Shown here in pieces: positions 35,603 through 47,719 of a stretch of DNA of 64,000 bases. The notes below the pieces were generated by a model, which did not search any database, was not told the origin of the DNA, and saw only the letters and a list, made by a program, of their open reading frames with translations. The stretch lies in NCBI GenBank assembly GCA_944470555.2, contig OX104127.1:126977113-127041112 (forward strand), written 5' to 3'. Source of the stretch: Heterobilharzia americana (lineage: Eukaryota > Platyhelminthes > Trematoda > Strigeidida > Schistosomatidae). Numbering within the stretch: the stretch's first letter is position 1; every line of letters starts with the position of its first letter. Both the position numbers and the translations under genes were made by a program.

Positions 35603-37235
35603 ATATTGTATACAGAAAAAAGATCAACTTTTTACATTTAAGTTCTTACAGCGCGTTTCAAGCGTATAATTTACTTTGAAATCAAGACAAGTGTATTTGA
35701 TTAAGTGGTCCTTTAGTTGTAACGATTGCACATGTTGGCAAATGTTTTCAGCATTTAATGTAGTACGGATATACACTGGAAGTAAAAGTCGACCTTGATG
35801 GCACATATTAAATACAAATTCATTTAGGAATAAAACTATTTAAAATGATATATCTTTATAACTTTTTCGCTCATTTCGTTATGAATTCATGAAAACATCA
35901 CATGCCCTCAATATCCAGGCATATCTGAACTTATATGTATGTAACGTTTCACAGCTATCAAAAAATTACAACCATGGAATGCATCAATATTAGAAAGCAC
36001 TAATAACTTTATGCCTCAAAAGATCATTCACTTTTTGCGGTCCTAGGATTGCTAAATTTTCTTATCGATATCTCTGACTGAAGACTAACTAATTTAAACT
36101 CTTCAAGGTATTCAATGCATGCAATTTAGAAGTATGTTGCACTGTAGTTGAGTACGCAGATTTATTTTACAGTAGTATCTTCACTTGCCACCGGTGAGCT
36201 GTATGGATCATAAAAGTGTTACAAACTTGAAAACCATCATCTTTTATTTGTTTTAAAACTCTTTGAAAAGCAAAGAAAGATTCATGTTACTGGAAAGTTG
36301 AATCTGCAGATCGTTTCAGTTTTCAATACTAAAATGAAGTGACAATTAAATAAGAAAAGAAGCAGTTCAATAAAAAAAGTACTGTTTGGTTGATACTGTT
36401 TCCTGTTTCATTAAATCTGTGGCAATAAATTTAAATTTAAAAAAAACTAGCTATGGCATAGGAGGCAGAATGTTTTCGGTATCAATAAGTATTCTAATCG
36501 TCGATACTGATTTCGACTTTACTATGAAACAGAAGAAACGATCAAACACTGTCTGTAAATGCATAAGTATTGATAGTTTTGCAAACTGATAACTAATCTA
36601 TTCAATGATAGGAAAGAGAAGTACGAAAATACTACTTATAATATCTGAATGACAGAGAAGATTTGTTTGGTCAAAATGTTTGCTAAAAATAACAATAACT
36701 GGGCACTGTCATCCAAGTCACTCAATCCACCAATCTAAACAAAGAATGAATCAAAAGAGTATTTTAAATAAAATCAAACGACATAAAGTTCTTGTTTCAG
36801 TAAAGCTTTATGAATCGTCAAATAACCGTGTTAGTGATAGGAAGACGTTTCTTAAAAGAAAACGCTTTAAACTGGTTAGATTTTTTTCGTTGTAAAAAAA
36901 TCACAAGCAATGAGGAATTCTCAGTTTCTATGTTTATAAATAATGAAAATCTTATTAGAAATTTTCGTTCCTCTGTTTAAAAATGAAAATGTACACGTTT
37001 TAAATGTATTCTTTACCCCTTTAAAGCAGAATATAGTACGCGGATTTAAGTAATCAGAATAAAAAATGGGTTGCATTTAACATTAAATATAAAATCGCTG
37101 TAACATATCAGTACTACAAGCAATCGGCAACTCAAAAGGTGCAATACATACTTTCTTTTCAATAACTTCTCAAGATGATAAAAGATTAACTTTCAGTTTG
37201 AAGGTTTGTGGGGATTTATCTACTTCAAGTTGGTA
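35603..37235. other. AT-rich stretch with two small ORFs
   Basis: ORFs at 36386-36589 and 36680-36895 (67 and 71 codons, the latter Lys/Arg-rich: KRHKVLVSVKLYESS) have no recognised motif. No repeats recognised. Confidence 0.35.
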
Positions 37236-37237
37236 CT

Positions 37238-37415
37238 CATTACAGACTGACATAACTCAGTGAACCATTGAAAATCTGTAGGCACTGAACAGCTGCTTCG
37301 TCCTAGTATGGGACTCTAGCACTGCGCACCCACAACCTCGCCAGTAATTGAAACCATGACTCTCAGGTTTTTTGGCAAACACGTTCTAGTTGAGCCACTG
37401 GGTCGGAATCCAATG
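37238..37415 (-). mobile_element. tRNA-derived SINE, family A, degenerate hammerhead
   Basis: On minus: A-box position 'gtggctcaactagaacg' (37382-37398), B-box position 'ggtttcaattac' (37344-37355), 'gtgggtgcgcagtgct', then a hammerhead-like module (37291-37320) with loop 'cccatactagg' intact but CTGANGA shortened to CTAGA and GAAA changed to GAAG. The tail 'tttcaatggttcactg' matches the other family A copies. First of three copies within 1.6 kb. Confidence 0.65.
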
Positions 37416-37719
37416 GTCTGCGTTACCCTACTTCTGTCAACTCTCATTACGGTTTGACATTCATCCGATGCAGTTGCTGAAGATTAATCCTCACCCCCTA
37501 CCTGGTTACACCACAGATCACAACTTCTCATTGGAACTTCAGGAAATGTATCTCAAATAGCGTCACCACTGAGCACTGGATAATTCACTTTATAACTTCT
37601 AATAAAACGCTGTGACCTGTTTTGCAAACTAGGTTTGATGTGGAAATAAATGCCCAACAAGAACATTGGATAAAGATCACGCTGTATTGCGAGTTGACAG
37701 AAATAGGAAAATGCGGATC

Positions 37720-37885
37720 ACTGGATTTCGACCCAGTAACCCAAACTTAACATGCTTGTTGTGAAACATGAAGACCCTGAGTTTGACTCCTGACTGGGTT
37801 GTGGATGAGTACTATTGAGGAGATCCATATTGAAAGGAAGCAGCTGCTGAGCCACTCCAGATTTTTGGGGGTTCTCCAAGTGGTA
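37720..37885 (+). mobile_element. tRNA-derived SINE, family A, degenerate
   Basis: B-box position 'gagtttgactcc' (37779-37790), 'gggttgtggatgagtac', then TTGAGGA (37815-37821) and a GGAAG remnant of GAAAC, followed by 'cagctgctgagcc' and 'gttctccaag'. The layout matches the family A copies at 38680 and 48865. Confidence 0.55.
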
Positions 37886-38329
37886 CCACTTCGTGATAAA
37901 AAGTATTTCGAAACTGCTCTCGTTGTAGTGTCATAAATTGTGTTAATCAGATGCTGCCTGAAATTCAGAAATCATTAAGAAGTTTTTTTCAAAACCTGTA
38001 ACTTCAAATGAATTAGTCAAGATATTTTGATGGACGGTTACAATATAAAGTGCTCAGGTAGATCGGAAGAAAGAAAACAATAAAGAAATTACCTGTGTGA
38101 AAATCAGCCACTTATGATATCTTTTTATAACAGATAATGTACTGAAGACATTTTAGACAATAAAAAAGCAGATATATACATTGCTTATTGTATTTGAACT
38201 GAAGAAATGCCTCACCGTTGTTTAGCAGTAGGTAACCTGTATAGCTGTCAAGTCCTTAGTCTTTAGGACTGATTCAAATCTGTCAACTGATACTAGCAGT
38301 GCAGCCACTTGGCAACGTGACGCAACCCT

Positions 38330-38520
38330 GTGATGTTCTAGACTTCGGTGTTAAATAGTGAGAGTCCATCAACTGGAGCCTTCGATTCAGGTTTCAACCT
38401 TGTTGGCATTCATCAGCAAGACGTATCTGTAGCCATGAAGAAACTGGTGTTCACTTGGTGACTCAAACCAACGTTTTACAGTACTGAAGTCAGAAACCTA
38501 ACTCCTAACCTTACCTAACT
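38330..38520 (-). mobile_element. tRNA-derived SINE, family B, hammerhead core boxes intact
   Basis: On minus: B-box 'ggtttgagtcacc' (38457-38469), then CTGATGA (38410-38416), loop CCAACAAGG and GAAA (38392-38395). Stem II has two C-G pairs plus a G-U, with a mismatch next to the core. Both catalytic boxes survive, making this the better of the family B ribozyme candidates, along with 5590-5775 and 47490-47715. Confidence 0.55.
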
Positions 38521-38679
38521 AGTGCTCACTGGTGACTGACATTAAGAGGTGATCCCCGAAGTTCCAATCACAAATCGTCACTAGTGGGGTAAACCTGGTG
38601 GCCATGAGGACAAATCTTCAACGATGACATTGGGTAGCGGTCGTGCTATGTCGTGAACTGATAGAAGTTGGAAATTCCA

Positions 38680-38860
38680 ACCCAGTGGCTCTATGGTAAT
38701 GTACTGGCCATGGAACCTGAAGGTCACGAGTTCAACTCCTGGTGGGGTTGTGAGTGCGCACTGCTGAAGAGTTCCATACTAGGAGAAAAAAGTTGTAGAC
38801 TGCTCCCAGGTTTCCAATGTTCCTCCAACTGATGTCAGTCCATGAAGAATACCAACTTGA
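38680..38860 (+). mobile_element. tRNA-derived SINE, family A
   Basis: A-box position 'cagtggctctatggtaatg' (38682-38700), B box 'gagttcaactcc' (38728-38739), 'gggttgtgagtgcgcac', CTGAAGA (38763-38769, compatible with CUGANGA), a partly broken stem II, and an A-rich 'ggagaaaaaag' where GGACGAAAC is expected. The tail 'tttccaatgttcctccaact' agrees with 48990-49020. Confidence 0.65.
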
Positions 38861-38869
38861 AAAAAACTA

Positions 38870-41798
38870 ACTCATTATTCGGAAATGATATGTTAATAAG
38901 TCATAAAGTACAACATTTTCATAGAAATTCATCCAATAACCAAAGCCTCAGTGACAAGCTACACTAGTCACTCATTGAAAACTAAAAGCGGATTCGCTAC
39001 ACAAGAATGTGTCCTTCTTTTTACCCAGGTTGCTAATATATTTTCCGCTCTGATCTGCAGCGCTTAAATTGCACACATACGCAGTAACCCTGTATAACCT
39101 AAGTTTGTTGAACTTGGTCGTAAAAGTGAATGAATAATACTTCTTAGATAGAAATATGTTATCCACATGACAGAATTCTAAAGTATTACTGTAAATAAAA
39201 TTTCATTTGTGATTAAAATTGAGGTTTTTACACTAGAACAAGTGAAAGGAAGAGGAAATTCTACAATTAGTCCTTCGAAAACAGTGATTTAGATATTAGT
39301 TAACGTAACACTGAAGCTCTATCCTGAGTTTGTTTGGCTTATTTATTAAGCCAACAAAGTGAAACTCAACAAGCAGACACCAATATTAGAAAAGAAAACG
39401 TAAAAAGAATTTTCAAGTATTATCTATCAATAAACCACTTAACATTTTATACTCATACAATCCTGTCATTCGTTTAGATTCATAAATATTCAAGAAAAGT
39501 ATTTTCACTGGTTAAAGAAATAAACAGATTAAAAGTAAAATTTGCATAAATGAAGGTTAAATTATCGTTATTATAATGTAATGAAAGCTTGCGAAATTGC
39601 GTGCAGGAAGAAATTAAATTATTCACTGACCCTTTTTTATACCAGACTCATTTATCCTGACCACATAGTTGAAATCATCTCAATTAATGAATTATATTCA
39701 TGTTCTTTGTTGGTGAAATATATAACCCAGTGAATTCGCCTCAGAATAAAAGATGAAATTTCTGTGCAAAGTATCTTTTTTTTCTAAATCAGTAAGCACT
39801 TCCAAATTGATTGTGCCTTGTAACAAACCTATGACTTTTATTCAACAGAAACTGCATGAAGTGGGGTGAGTATAAAATGCAAAAAGGTGGTGATTGTTCA
39901 GAAAAAATTCACTGAACTTATCTAATTTATGAGTCAACAAGGAGTTTTTATAAACAGTTTCAACGGTTGTCATGTTTGATAACATTTTAACTAAATACAT
40001 CAAGATTTAAATTTAAAAATGATGTTTTCAAAACTGAAGTGCATCAATCAGTTGAACACAGTTTTGGTGCAGGTCGTAAGTAGATTGTGAATGAATAAAA
40101 GTTCAGTCAATTATGAGGAATTTTGAACTATTTCGTTCTCGAAATGAAAGTATCATTCTTCGCCATGAAGCAAAACAAGGAATTATTTCATGACTCACTG
40201 ATGTTCGATTAGTGGATCTTATTGTAGTAAACATTGGAGAATACTGAGTCATTTAGAGCACTTATCAAAACAGTCATTTAGGAAAACATAGTGATTAGAT
40301 GGATTGAATCTAAGCTTCTTTTAGATTATCAAGAGGCGGAAATATATAAGAAAAATAAAACAGTAAATGACCACTTAGAAATACAAAGGGACTATGGATT
40401 AACAAGTCTAGTGATGCTTAAACCTACTTCATAATCGCTTTATCTACCACTTCTGAAGGACACCAGATTCAAATGTGATTCCTTTAAAATTTAAATCAAA
40501 CTCCTTTGGGTATTCATCCTAGTTATCTCAATACTAGTTACTTATGTGGTGGTTGTTCATGTCAATGAGGAAAATCTGAAGCTAATTCTAGGTGTTTCTG
40601 AGAAAAGGTTGGCTTGAAAAAGCGTCAGTTAAGGCATTGTGTCTTAATATTCCATTATTTCAGTGTTATGGATTAAAGTGAATAAATATTTTTATCCGGA
40701 AAATTCGGGGGTAAGCTTGTTCAACTTAGTCAGTAATGTATAGAAGCCATGCGCCAGCCTATAAATTACGGGTTTTAGATTTCAGAGTGATGGTAATGGA
40801 TGTTATTCATTTTCCTGTAGATTGTTAATATATTATCATCTGCATATTCAAACGATGGAACAGTGACACTTTGATCCTTCTACAGGTTAGTCGGTTTCAG
40901 TTTAATTGGTCAGTCTAGCGTACATGAGGATACATTTAAATGCCAATATCTACGGCCAAAAGAAGGGTGGAGATGAAGGTAAATTTCAGATAAAACCACT
41001 TCACCGGTATTTTCATAGCTCTGAAAATCGATCTATTGAAAATATAATACAGCATTTCTTTTCACAAGCGGAAGTTTATCGTTTTACGTGTTTGGTTTTG
41101 TGGCTGGTAACCTCATACAACTGTAATACACACTGTGTGAAGTGAAGATAACTTTCTCATTCAGGATGACAATCCTATATACTGCATTGTTCGCCTCAGT
41201 GATTATGTAAGATTTCATTTCCGTATTAAAAGCGAATCGCCACAGTGACATCCCGAAACTGGAACTAAATTTCTGGAAACAATTAGCGTTTCTACCAGAA
41301 ACGGCCGCGCTTTTAATTTCTAGTAAGGAGCTCAGAGTAACATTACGTTACACTTTCTGCCTGCTGAAAACGGCTGAAAATAATTTACATATAAAACGAC
41401 CTGCAAAATTGTAAATTTCACATCATCTAAAGAGGCAACATGATATAGTATCATAACTAAAAACAAATTTATATGTCTTCCAGTTACAAATAATGTATTC
41501 CTAAACTCAGAATTATTACAAAAACATTTGGCAGTGAAATAAGGAAGTTATAATTTGATCACCATGTTTAATACCATCCAGAAAATATATAGGTATACCG
41601 TTTATCCACTTTCAAGATGCTCTGAAATGCATGTCTCCAAGCAAAAGAAGAGATGTTTGTGAGTATTCACCTCAATTACTCTCATTGTTATATCTCACAC
41701 TATTCTGTTTCTGTTTGTTTTAAAAACCGTTAACATGAAAGAACATTTAAAAAAATGTGTGCAGGAGCGATGATCTGGATTTAGTTTCGTTTTCGGAC

Positions 41799-41800
<2 letters not shown>
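38870..41800. other. AT-rich stretch, no feature recognised
   Basis: ORFs of 64 and 79 codons only, without motifs. No repeat family recognised. Confidence 0.45.

Positions 41801-41801
<1 letters not shown>

Positions 41802-41851
<50 letters not shown>
41802..41851. repeat. (AT)25 microsatellite
   Basis: Uninterrupted AT run. Not adjacent to a recognised mobile element. Confidence 0.96.
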
Positions 41852-41856
<5 letters not shown>

Positions 41857-42585
41857 ATCGAAATTAGGTAAAGAGTAGGACACCATTTGTAGGCACGTGT
41901 CGGAATAAGAGAAATACATTTCATTCTTGTAGAAGTATGGTTGTCAGACTAGTTTTATTATTACGGTGCAGGTAGATATCGATAGCAAGAAGATGAAAGA
42001 TACTTATCATTCATATCTTACTATGATTTGCTATAATTCTAAATTTTCGATAGCTGGTAAAACTTGACGCTTCAAAATATTCATTTTTGCAGGCTAATGT
42101 CGACTATTGATTTTATGCATTCAGTAGGTGAGCATTGAATTCAGTTGAAAGCAATAGATTTAAAAATTCAACCGGAGAAATAATGTAAACACTCTATCAT
42201 AAGTGTGAACAGAATTTCAAATATCTCCGGATGTGTATGACAGTGATGGTACGCACAATTAGGTTGTGTGATGTAGGGGTTTTAGGTTAACAATAATTAG
42301 TGACAAATTGATATATCAGATAAGAACATTTTATTAGAATTCTGGAGTAAACTGACAGTTTGCAGCATTCAGGAAAAGGAGGAGCTAGTGTGGAATGTCT
42401 GACTAAATATAAGAAAATCAAGTGTCTTCAATTTTATAAATCACTTTATCACATTCCTACATAAAGTATGAGTGGTGGTTTCAGCCTGTAATCATATCTG
42501 TTACAGCTATATTTAAAGGTAAGTGGCTAGAAGCAACTTCCTTTCAACTTTTATTTTCGGCTTAGCAAACCATTTATCATAAACG
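41852..42585. other. AT-rich spacer, nothing recognised
   Basis: No ORF, repeat or structure supported before the RTE insertion. Confidence 0.5.
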
Positions 42586-42599
42586 TAATCAAACCCGGA
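42586..42599 (+). repeat. Target-site duplication of RTE copy 2, left
   Basis: 'taatcaaacccgga', matched at 43768-43781 by 'taatcaaactcgga' (one difference). Confidence 0.75.
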
Positions 42600-43767
42600 T
42601 ACCAACTTTTATCAATCTCATTCATCAACTATATGAAGATGCCACATGACAAGTAATTCACAATGCAAAGCTCAGTGATACCTCTGAAGTCAAGACAGGA
42701 GTAAGACAAGTCTGCCACCCACTATCATCGATGATCTTCCTGATTGGGGTCGACTGAATCATGCAACAAACTGTGAGGAGTGAGAAGAGGGGCATATACT
42801 GTTTGACCGATGAAAATACTCTAGAAGATTTGGATTTCCCCGATGACTTGTGTCTAATGTCGCACAAACTCAAAGATCTACAGGCGAAATCCAACAAGTT
42901 GATAGAAGAGACGAGGCAGCGAAGACGGGACTTCAAGTGAATGTGGAGAAGACAGAGGTGATGAAGATACACAACCAACAACAACATGAACAACAAGCAC
43001 TAGTCATCATTAACAGGAGAAACCTAAAGGAAGTAGCCTCTTTCACCGATCTAGGTAGCATCGTTTCAACCACAGACGATGTCACAACACAGATGACGTC
43101 GTCGAAGCCAGGGTGGGAAAGACAGTAAGACAGGCCTTCATTAATCTGAAGTCAATGTGGAGATCTACTCCACTACACTACACTATACTCCACTCCATTC
43201 CACTGCACTGCAATGCAATGCAATGCACTGCACTCAGCATAAAGCATAAACAACATCAGAATTTTCAACACCAATGTCAAGTCAGTGCTTCCATGTGATG
43301 GTTGAGAGACTTGGTGGTGTGTCACGAAAAGCATTTCCAACAAACGCCAGACACTCATCAACAACTGCCACCCGCCTACGCTCACTCGATACTGAAGATC
43401 AGATAGATGGCCAGAATAATAAGAATAAGCAACAAGGAATTCACTCTGGCCTGCCAACGATCCAATCAAGAATCTATTGTCCAACAAATATGCAGAAGAG
43501 AGTGGAGATGGACTAGATTGGACATACACTGAGAAGACGGATTTGGGACATCACGTGCCAGACGCTTGAGTGAAACCCGGATGGGAAGTGACGAGTTGAG
43601 CATCCGATGTGATGGTGACATGGAGGAGATGGTGTGAGGAATAAATGGAAGCTTCTGGGGAGTCGTAGTAGTAGGTTGAGAAGAGTGGAGAGAAGAGAGT
43701 GGAATGGAGACGTGTAACTGAAGCTTTATGTTCCACTAGAAACCCAAGAGACAAATAATATAAATAA
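42600..43767 (+). pseudogene. RTE-clade retrotransposon, strongly 5'-truncated dead copy 2
   Basis: Begins inside the RT fingers/palm ('accaacttttatcaatctca', compare 34545-34565) and runs to the family 3' end with an AATAATATAAATAATAA-like tail. It keeps the stretch 'aactatatgaagatgccac' that is deleted in the copies at 14881 and 58843, so it represents an earlier branch of the same subfamily. RT motif C reads LDFPDDLCLMS (about 42829-42862) as in those copies. Contains the pentamer array at 43163-43235. Flanked by a 14-bp target duplication, so it is a genuine insertion and not a duplicated genomic block. Confidence 0.9.
43163..43235 (+). repeat. Internal pentamer array in RTE copy 2
   Basis: 'ctactccactacactacac' then (TGCAA) units and 'tgcactgcactcagcat'. 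Shorter and differently ordered than in the other two copies. Confidence 0.85.
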
Positions 43768-43781
43768 TAATCAAACTCGGA
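43768..43781 (+). repeat. Target-site duplication of RTE copy 2, right
   Basis: 'taatcaaactcgga', pairing with 42586-42599. Its first bases overlap the TAA-rich tail, so the true length may be 12-14 bp. Confidence 0.7.
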
Positions 43782-45240
43782 AATTAAAGCAGGTTGATAG
43801 GCACATTTTCGTACAATGACAGCATAGAAACGAATCTTGTATGGTTTTTATTCTTCGGTTATATGGTACCATGATCAGTCAGTGTCATATGTAGGACTTC
43901 GGTGATTCGAAAACTCACAGCTTCTTCGTAGCTCACTGGTGACTTTCTATCAAGGCAATTACTAAGTAGAACTGATCGCTTATTGATCTCAGCAGTTTGT
44001 GATCATGCCATCTTTTGAACCCTATGCTTGTGTTTCTGATCAGATGAACAACGAAATTCATCTAGGAAATGAAAGTCTTCACTTTAACTTTAGACCGATA
44101 AGGGGTGAAGGGTACACATTGGTTCACTCACCTTAAAGAGAAACCAAACCTGCCACCTTGCAGTATATGAACAAATAAGGTACGCAGAAGGAGAAACTAT
44201 TATTATACCTACAGCGGTAACACTGAAAATTTCATGCTGAATGTAATGCAGTCGGTACCTACGATCCCAGTATCAGTAACAAGTAGCCCGAAAAAACAAG
44301 TAGGCATGTAGCGTTCCCATTAGTGAAGTGGAACTTGTATCACATATTCTGGAATTGTCATTTTTTACTTATATAAATTTTATATGCAGAAATTTCTGAA
44401 GCTAAGGTCTTGTTGATAGTCAGTGCTGCTTATTCATGCCAATGCCCCAATTTCAAGCAAAAGTGATGTGTTGTTTCGTTTCAGTTTTAGGGTAATTAGA
44501 AAGTTGTATTTCAGCTCACATAAATTCAAGAGTAATAACTACAGGTATACTTGAAAAAACTGCTAACATAAGAACACAATCCAGTAGTCACGGATGGATT
44601 GCTGAATAGGCAGAAACTTGAAAATGTACGAATTCTGGCTCACTGAAAACAAAGTAATGCGGTGAGGATTATTCGCACAGCACAAACGACTGTATACCTG
44701 ACAAGTAAAACGAACTAATGATATTTTTTAAGAATAAAAGCACCACACGGTTGTACAACAGAATTTAGAAAACGATTGATATATACATTCATTTTACGAT
44801 AAGAATACACATTAAAAAATATCAGTAGTAGTGTTTACAGTGCAAATTAAATTGCTTTTATGACTAGATGTCGAAAGACTTCATAAATATGCATCATGTC
44901 ATCATAACTGCATCCCGAAAACCTGCAGAAGCCCACAGAGTATCTATTAAAAAGGTTGGATTTCATTTAAGACTACAGTTCTCTTGAAATTTTTAAGGGA
45001 ATTTGTTCTACAAAATTGTAGTAATCCCCGTGTTAAAGTGCGTTATGGGTAGGAATCAGAATTCATTCTGAGGATTTCAGTAGCAGCAGGGTATCACACC
45101 ACAAAATCAAGAGTGAGAAATGAAAAATTCTCCAGTCGCACAAACGAGAAATGTTAACTCTTTACTCGAAGATGATGCACTAATCTTGTGATGTGCATCA
45201 TTTTTAAAATTAAAATTTGATAATTCACTTGAGTGTGGCT
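43782..45240. other. AT-rich stretch, nothing recognised
   Basis: No ORF above 60 codons, no repeat family recognised. Confidence 0.45.
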
Positions 45241-45247
45241 AACGCAG

Positions 45248-45345
45248 GAACTTAGAATACGCGTTTCATCCTATTTAGGGCTCGTCAACTGAATGTGCCC
45301 GCACCCTAGTGAGTGACGTTGTTCTCACTAAAACTCAAACGTCTT
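45248..45345 (-). repeat. SM-alpha-like SINE fragment with degenerate hammerhead
   Basis: On minus: 'gtttgagttttagtgagaac' (B-box region), 'gcacattcag', TTGACGA (45282-45288), loop CTAAATA, 'ggat' and GAAA (45264-45267), then 'cgcgtattctaagttcc'. The first core base is T instead of C and stem II has a mismatch, so it is probably inactive. The TTGACGA variant is shared with the copy at 3068-3256. Confidence 0.65.
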
Positions 45346-45349
45346 ACCC

Positions 45350-46330
45350 ACCACTTCAAACACCGGGGCATTTCCCACTCTGGTATCCACAACCCAAGTA
45401 AACTAGCACAACTAATATTCAGGCAGTGTAGAGTCTTCCGTAAATGAGCCCATATACCCGTAGATGTAGAACAATTCGGTCAAGTAAAACAGCGGAGAAT
45501 TACAAGCATGTCAATAAGTAGCATTAGTTGAAGTTTGATAAATAGACCACCAAGATAGAAAACTGTTGATTCAAAAGTCCTGCCGTATTGCAGATAATTT
45601 CACATTACTTTTATAGATGCTTATAAAGTGTGTTATTTTAATTTTGCGGAAAATTTATAAAGGTTACATGAGGACTAAAATAGCAAGCTTTTCTACCAGG
45701 TCTGTACTTTTCTTTAGCTGTATGTAATAAAAATAAATTCTTATTTGTTAAATGAACCAACTTAGAACGACTTCTCAATGGACTTAAACTTGTCTGAATA
45801 AGTAACGTCTTATCATTGGAGAATGACACGATTTTGCTGGCTGTGTTTTAATGTCCATGGACTGCATAAATTTAATTTGGGAGGCGAAAATTCATAAAGA
45901 AGCAGTTTTATAAAAAATAGTATTGAAACCCCATTATTCATGTTCTTGTTATTTAAGCATACGTTTAGAAAATAAAGGACATTGAAATTGAGATTATCTT
46001 TTACTAATATAGAGATCTGATCATCATTTGATCCCTGGCTTCATGGTATGGTTTGAAGTATGTTCTCAAATGTATCAACTAATATGTTTACACTCATGGA
46101 ATGCTTATTTGATAAATGTATTGTTGCCTTCATTTTAGTGACAGCCTCATGCATACTGAGCAATTATGACAAACAATTAGACTTTCAAAGCCGAATTAAG
46201 GAAAAATTCAAATATTTCGCTCCCATACTTGAACTCTTAAGAGCAGATTAACTACATTTGAAAAATTCAGGCCATCGTTGTAACAAATATCCTGTAAGAA
46301 GTTGATATCTGAGTCAGGCTTTATCACTAC
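45350..46330. other. AT-rich stretch, nothing recognised
   Basis: Short ORFs at 45638-45829 and 46060-46251 without motifs. Confidence 0.4.
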
Positions 46331-46334
46331 ATAA

Positions 46335-46865
46335 GTTTTAATATAATCCCAACATGTTTACGAAATCAAAACAAGATTTTCTTGGACGTTTAACTGTGCA
46401 TACCACAACTTCTTCAGCAGGAAATCCGAATTCTTATTCAGCATCAAAATATATACTGTCAAACGGTTTATATGGAAATTTCTGCCTTTACGAAAGTGTA
46501 TATATGTATGTGTGTAAATGTTGTAAAAAAAATTTAAGCGTTGTTCGTCACTTGTTGTAGGAAAATACGAAAGCATTTTTATTCATGAACAATAATTGAT
46601 CGATACTGTTTGTTTGCTTTTTAAGAGTTCAATTTGAAATGGTGGCCAGTTTTAATACTTTCGTTCAGTCAGAGTCTGCCAGATTGGTGAGAAATCTATT
46701 CCTTCTTTTCTGTTCATGGTGTAAAGACAGAAATTCCTACATGTACCGTTTAAAAGTACATACTTTGATGTTGAATAAAAATCCAAATATTCTGTTGAAG
46801 AAGCTGTGGCATGTACAGCGGAACGTTCTAAACACACTAGGATTATATCAAATGATTCTGCATAA
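46335..46865. repeat. Diverged inverted repeat
   Basis: 46381-46502 and 46710-46835 are reverse complements at roughly three-quarters identity: 'acttcttcagcaggaaatcc' against 'gcttcttcaacagaatattt', and 'ggaaatttctgcctttac' against 'ggaatttctgtctttac'. Homology extends outward to 46335 and 46865 with an extra 25 bp in the left arm. Both arms encode similar peptides in outward frames (SSAGNPNSYSASKYILSNG and SSTEYLDFYSTSKYVLLNG). This may be a MITE-like element or two opposed copies of an unnamed repeat. Confidence 0.65.
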
Positions 46866-46869
46866 TAAT

Positions 46870-47480
46870 GAATCGGATTGCTTCTTTATTTGAGTCTAGT
46901 CTTCAAGATACTTAGATTCCAGGTTAATGTTTATCCGCATCAATGCACACTGTATATCCGCAGCATTAAGAAAACTCATGACCACATGCAGATTTAAACC
47001 CTTACCAATCAGGGTTGATGTCACTTACTTTTATAATTATGCTATTTTGTTCGTTTATCACCTTCGGTACGACTAAGTCATATATATAAAAATGGGTGTC
47101 TTCTAGCGGTCTACATTCAGAGAGCTCCGCCTATTATTGACAAAGGTCTGCTGCTTAAATGGATCGTGTTTCCATGTATTTTTTGCTTGCTTTCAGACAT
47201 CATTGATATAATTGACATGCCCGAAATAAGGTTGTGACAACTTAGTAAGTCGCAAACCAGCAAATAGTTTTTGTGTTTATACCTGTTGAATCCTATTGAA
47301 AATACTTGTAACTTAGTAGCGAGAAGTCGATGAAAATATTTCGGTGGTTGATATGATTTTTAATCGTAATATATAGCAAAAATGTTAAACTGAAAGTCTG
47401 CAACTCCTAGCCATCCATTTTTACACATCCTTTTTGTTACTAAACAAAGACTAGAAAAAATGAAGTCGATTACTGTCCCG
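46870..47480. other. AT-rich spacer, nothing recognised
   Basis: No supported feature. Confidence 0.4.
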
Positions 47481-47489
47481 CGACCGATT

Positions 47490-47715
47490 AATCCACCTAA
47501 TCCAGTCCCACAGGTGGTCAGCCATGACCCGAATAACTCTGTGGCAGCGTCTCCAGATACAGTACTGGGTGACGTGAGTTCAAATCTCAGGTGGTACATC
47601 AGTTACATCGGTGTTGCAAATACGCCTTGCTGACGAGCGTCAACAAGCATGAAATCAAAGTCAACCAAGGATTCCTGCTGACTGCCTCCATCCAACTAGC
47701 ATCTGAAGGGTCGAA
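47490..47715 (+). mobile_element. tRNA-derived SINE, family B
   Basis: A-box position 'aataactctgtggcagcg' (47532-47549), B box 'gagttcaaatctc' (47576-47588), 'ggtggtacatcag', 'tacgccttg', CTGACGA (47630-47636), 'gcgtcaacaagcat', GAAA (47651-47654) and the tail 'tgcctccatccaactagcat'. Both ribozyme core boxes are intact while stem II pairing is poor. The most complete family B copy. Confidence 0.7.
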
Positions 47716-47719
47716 TCAT

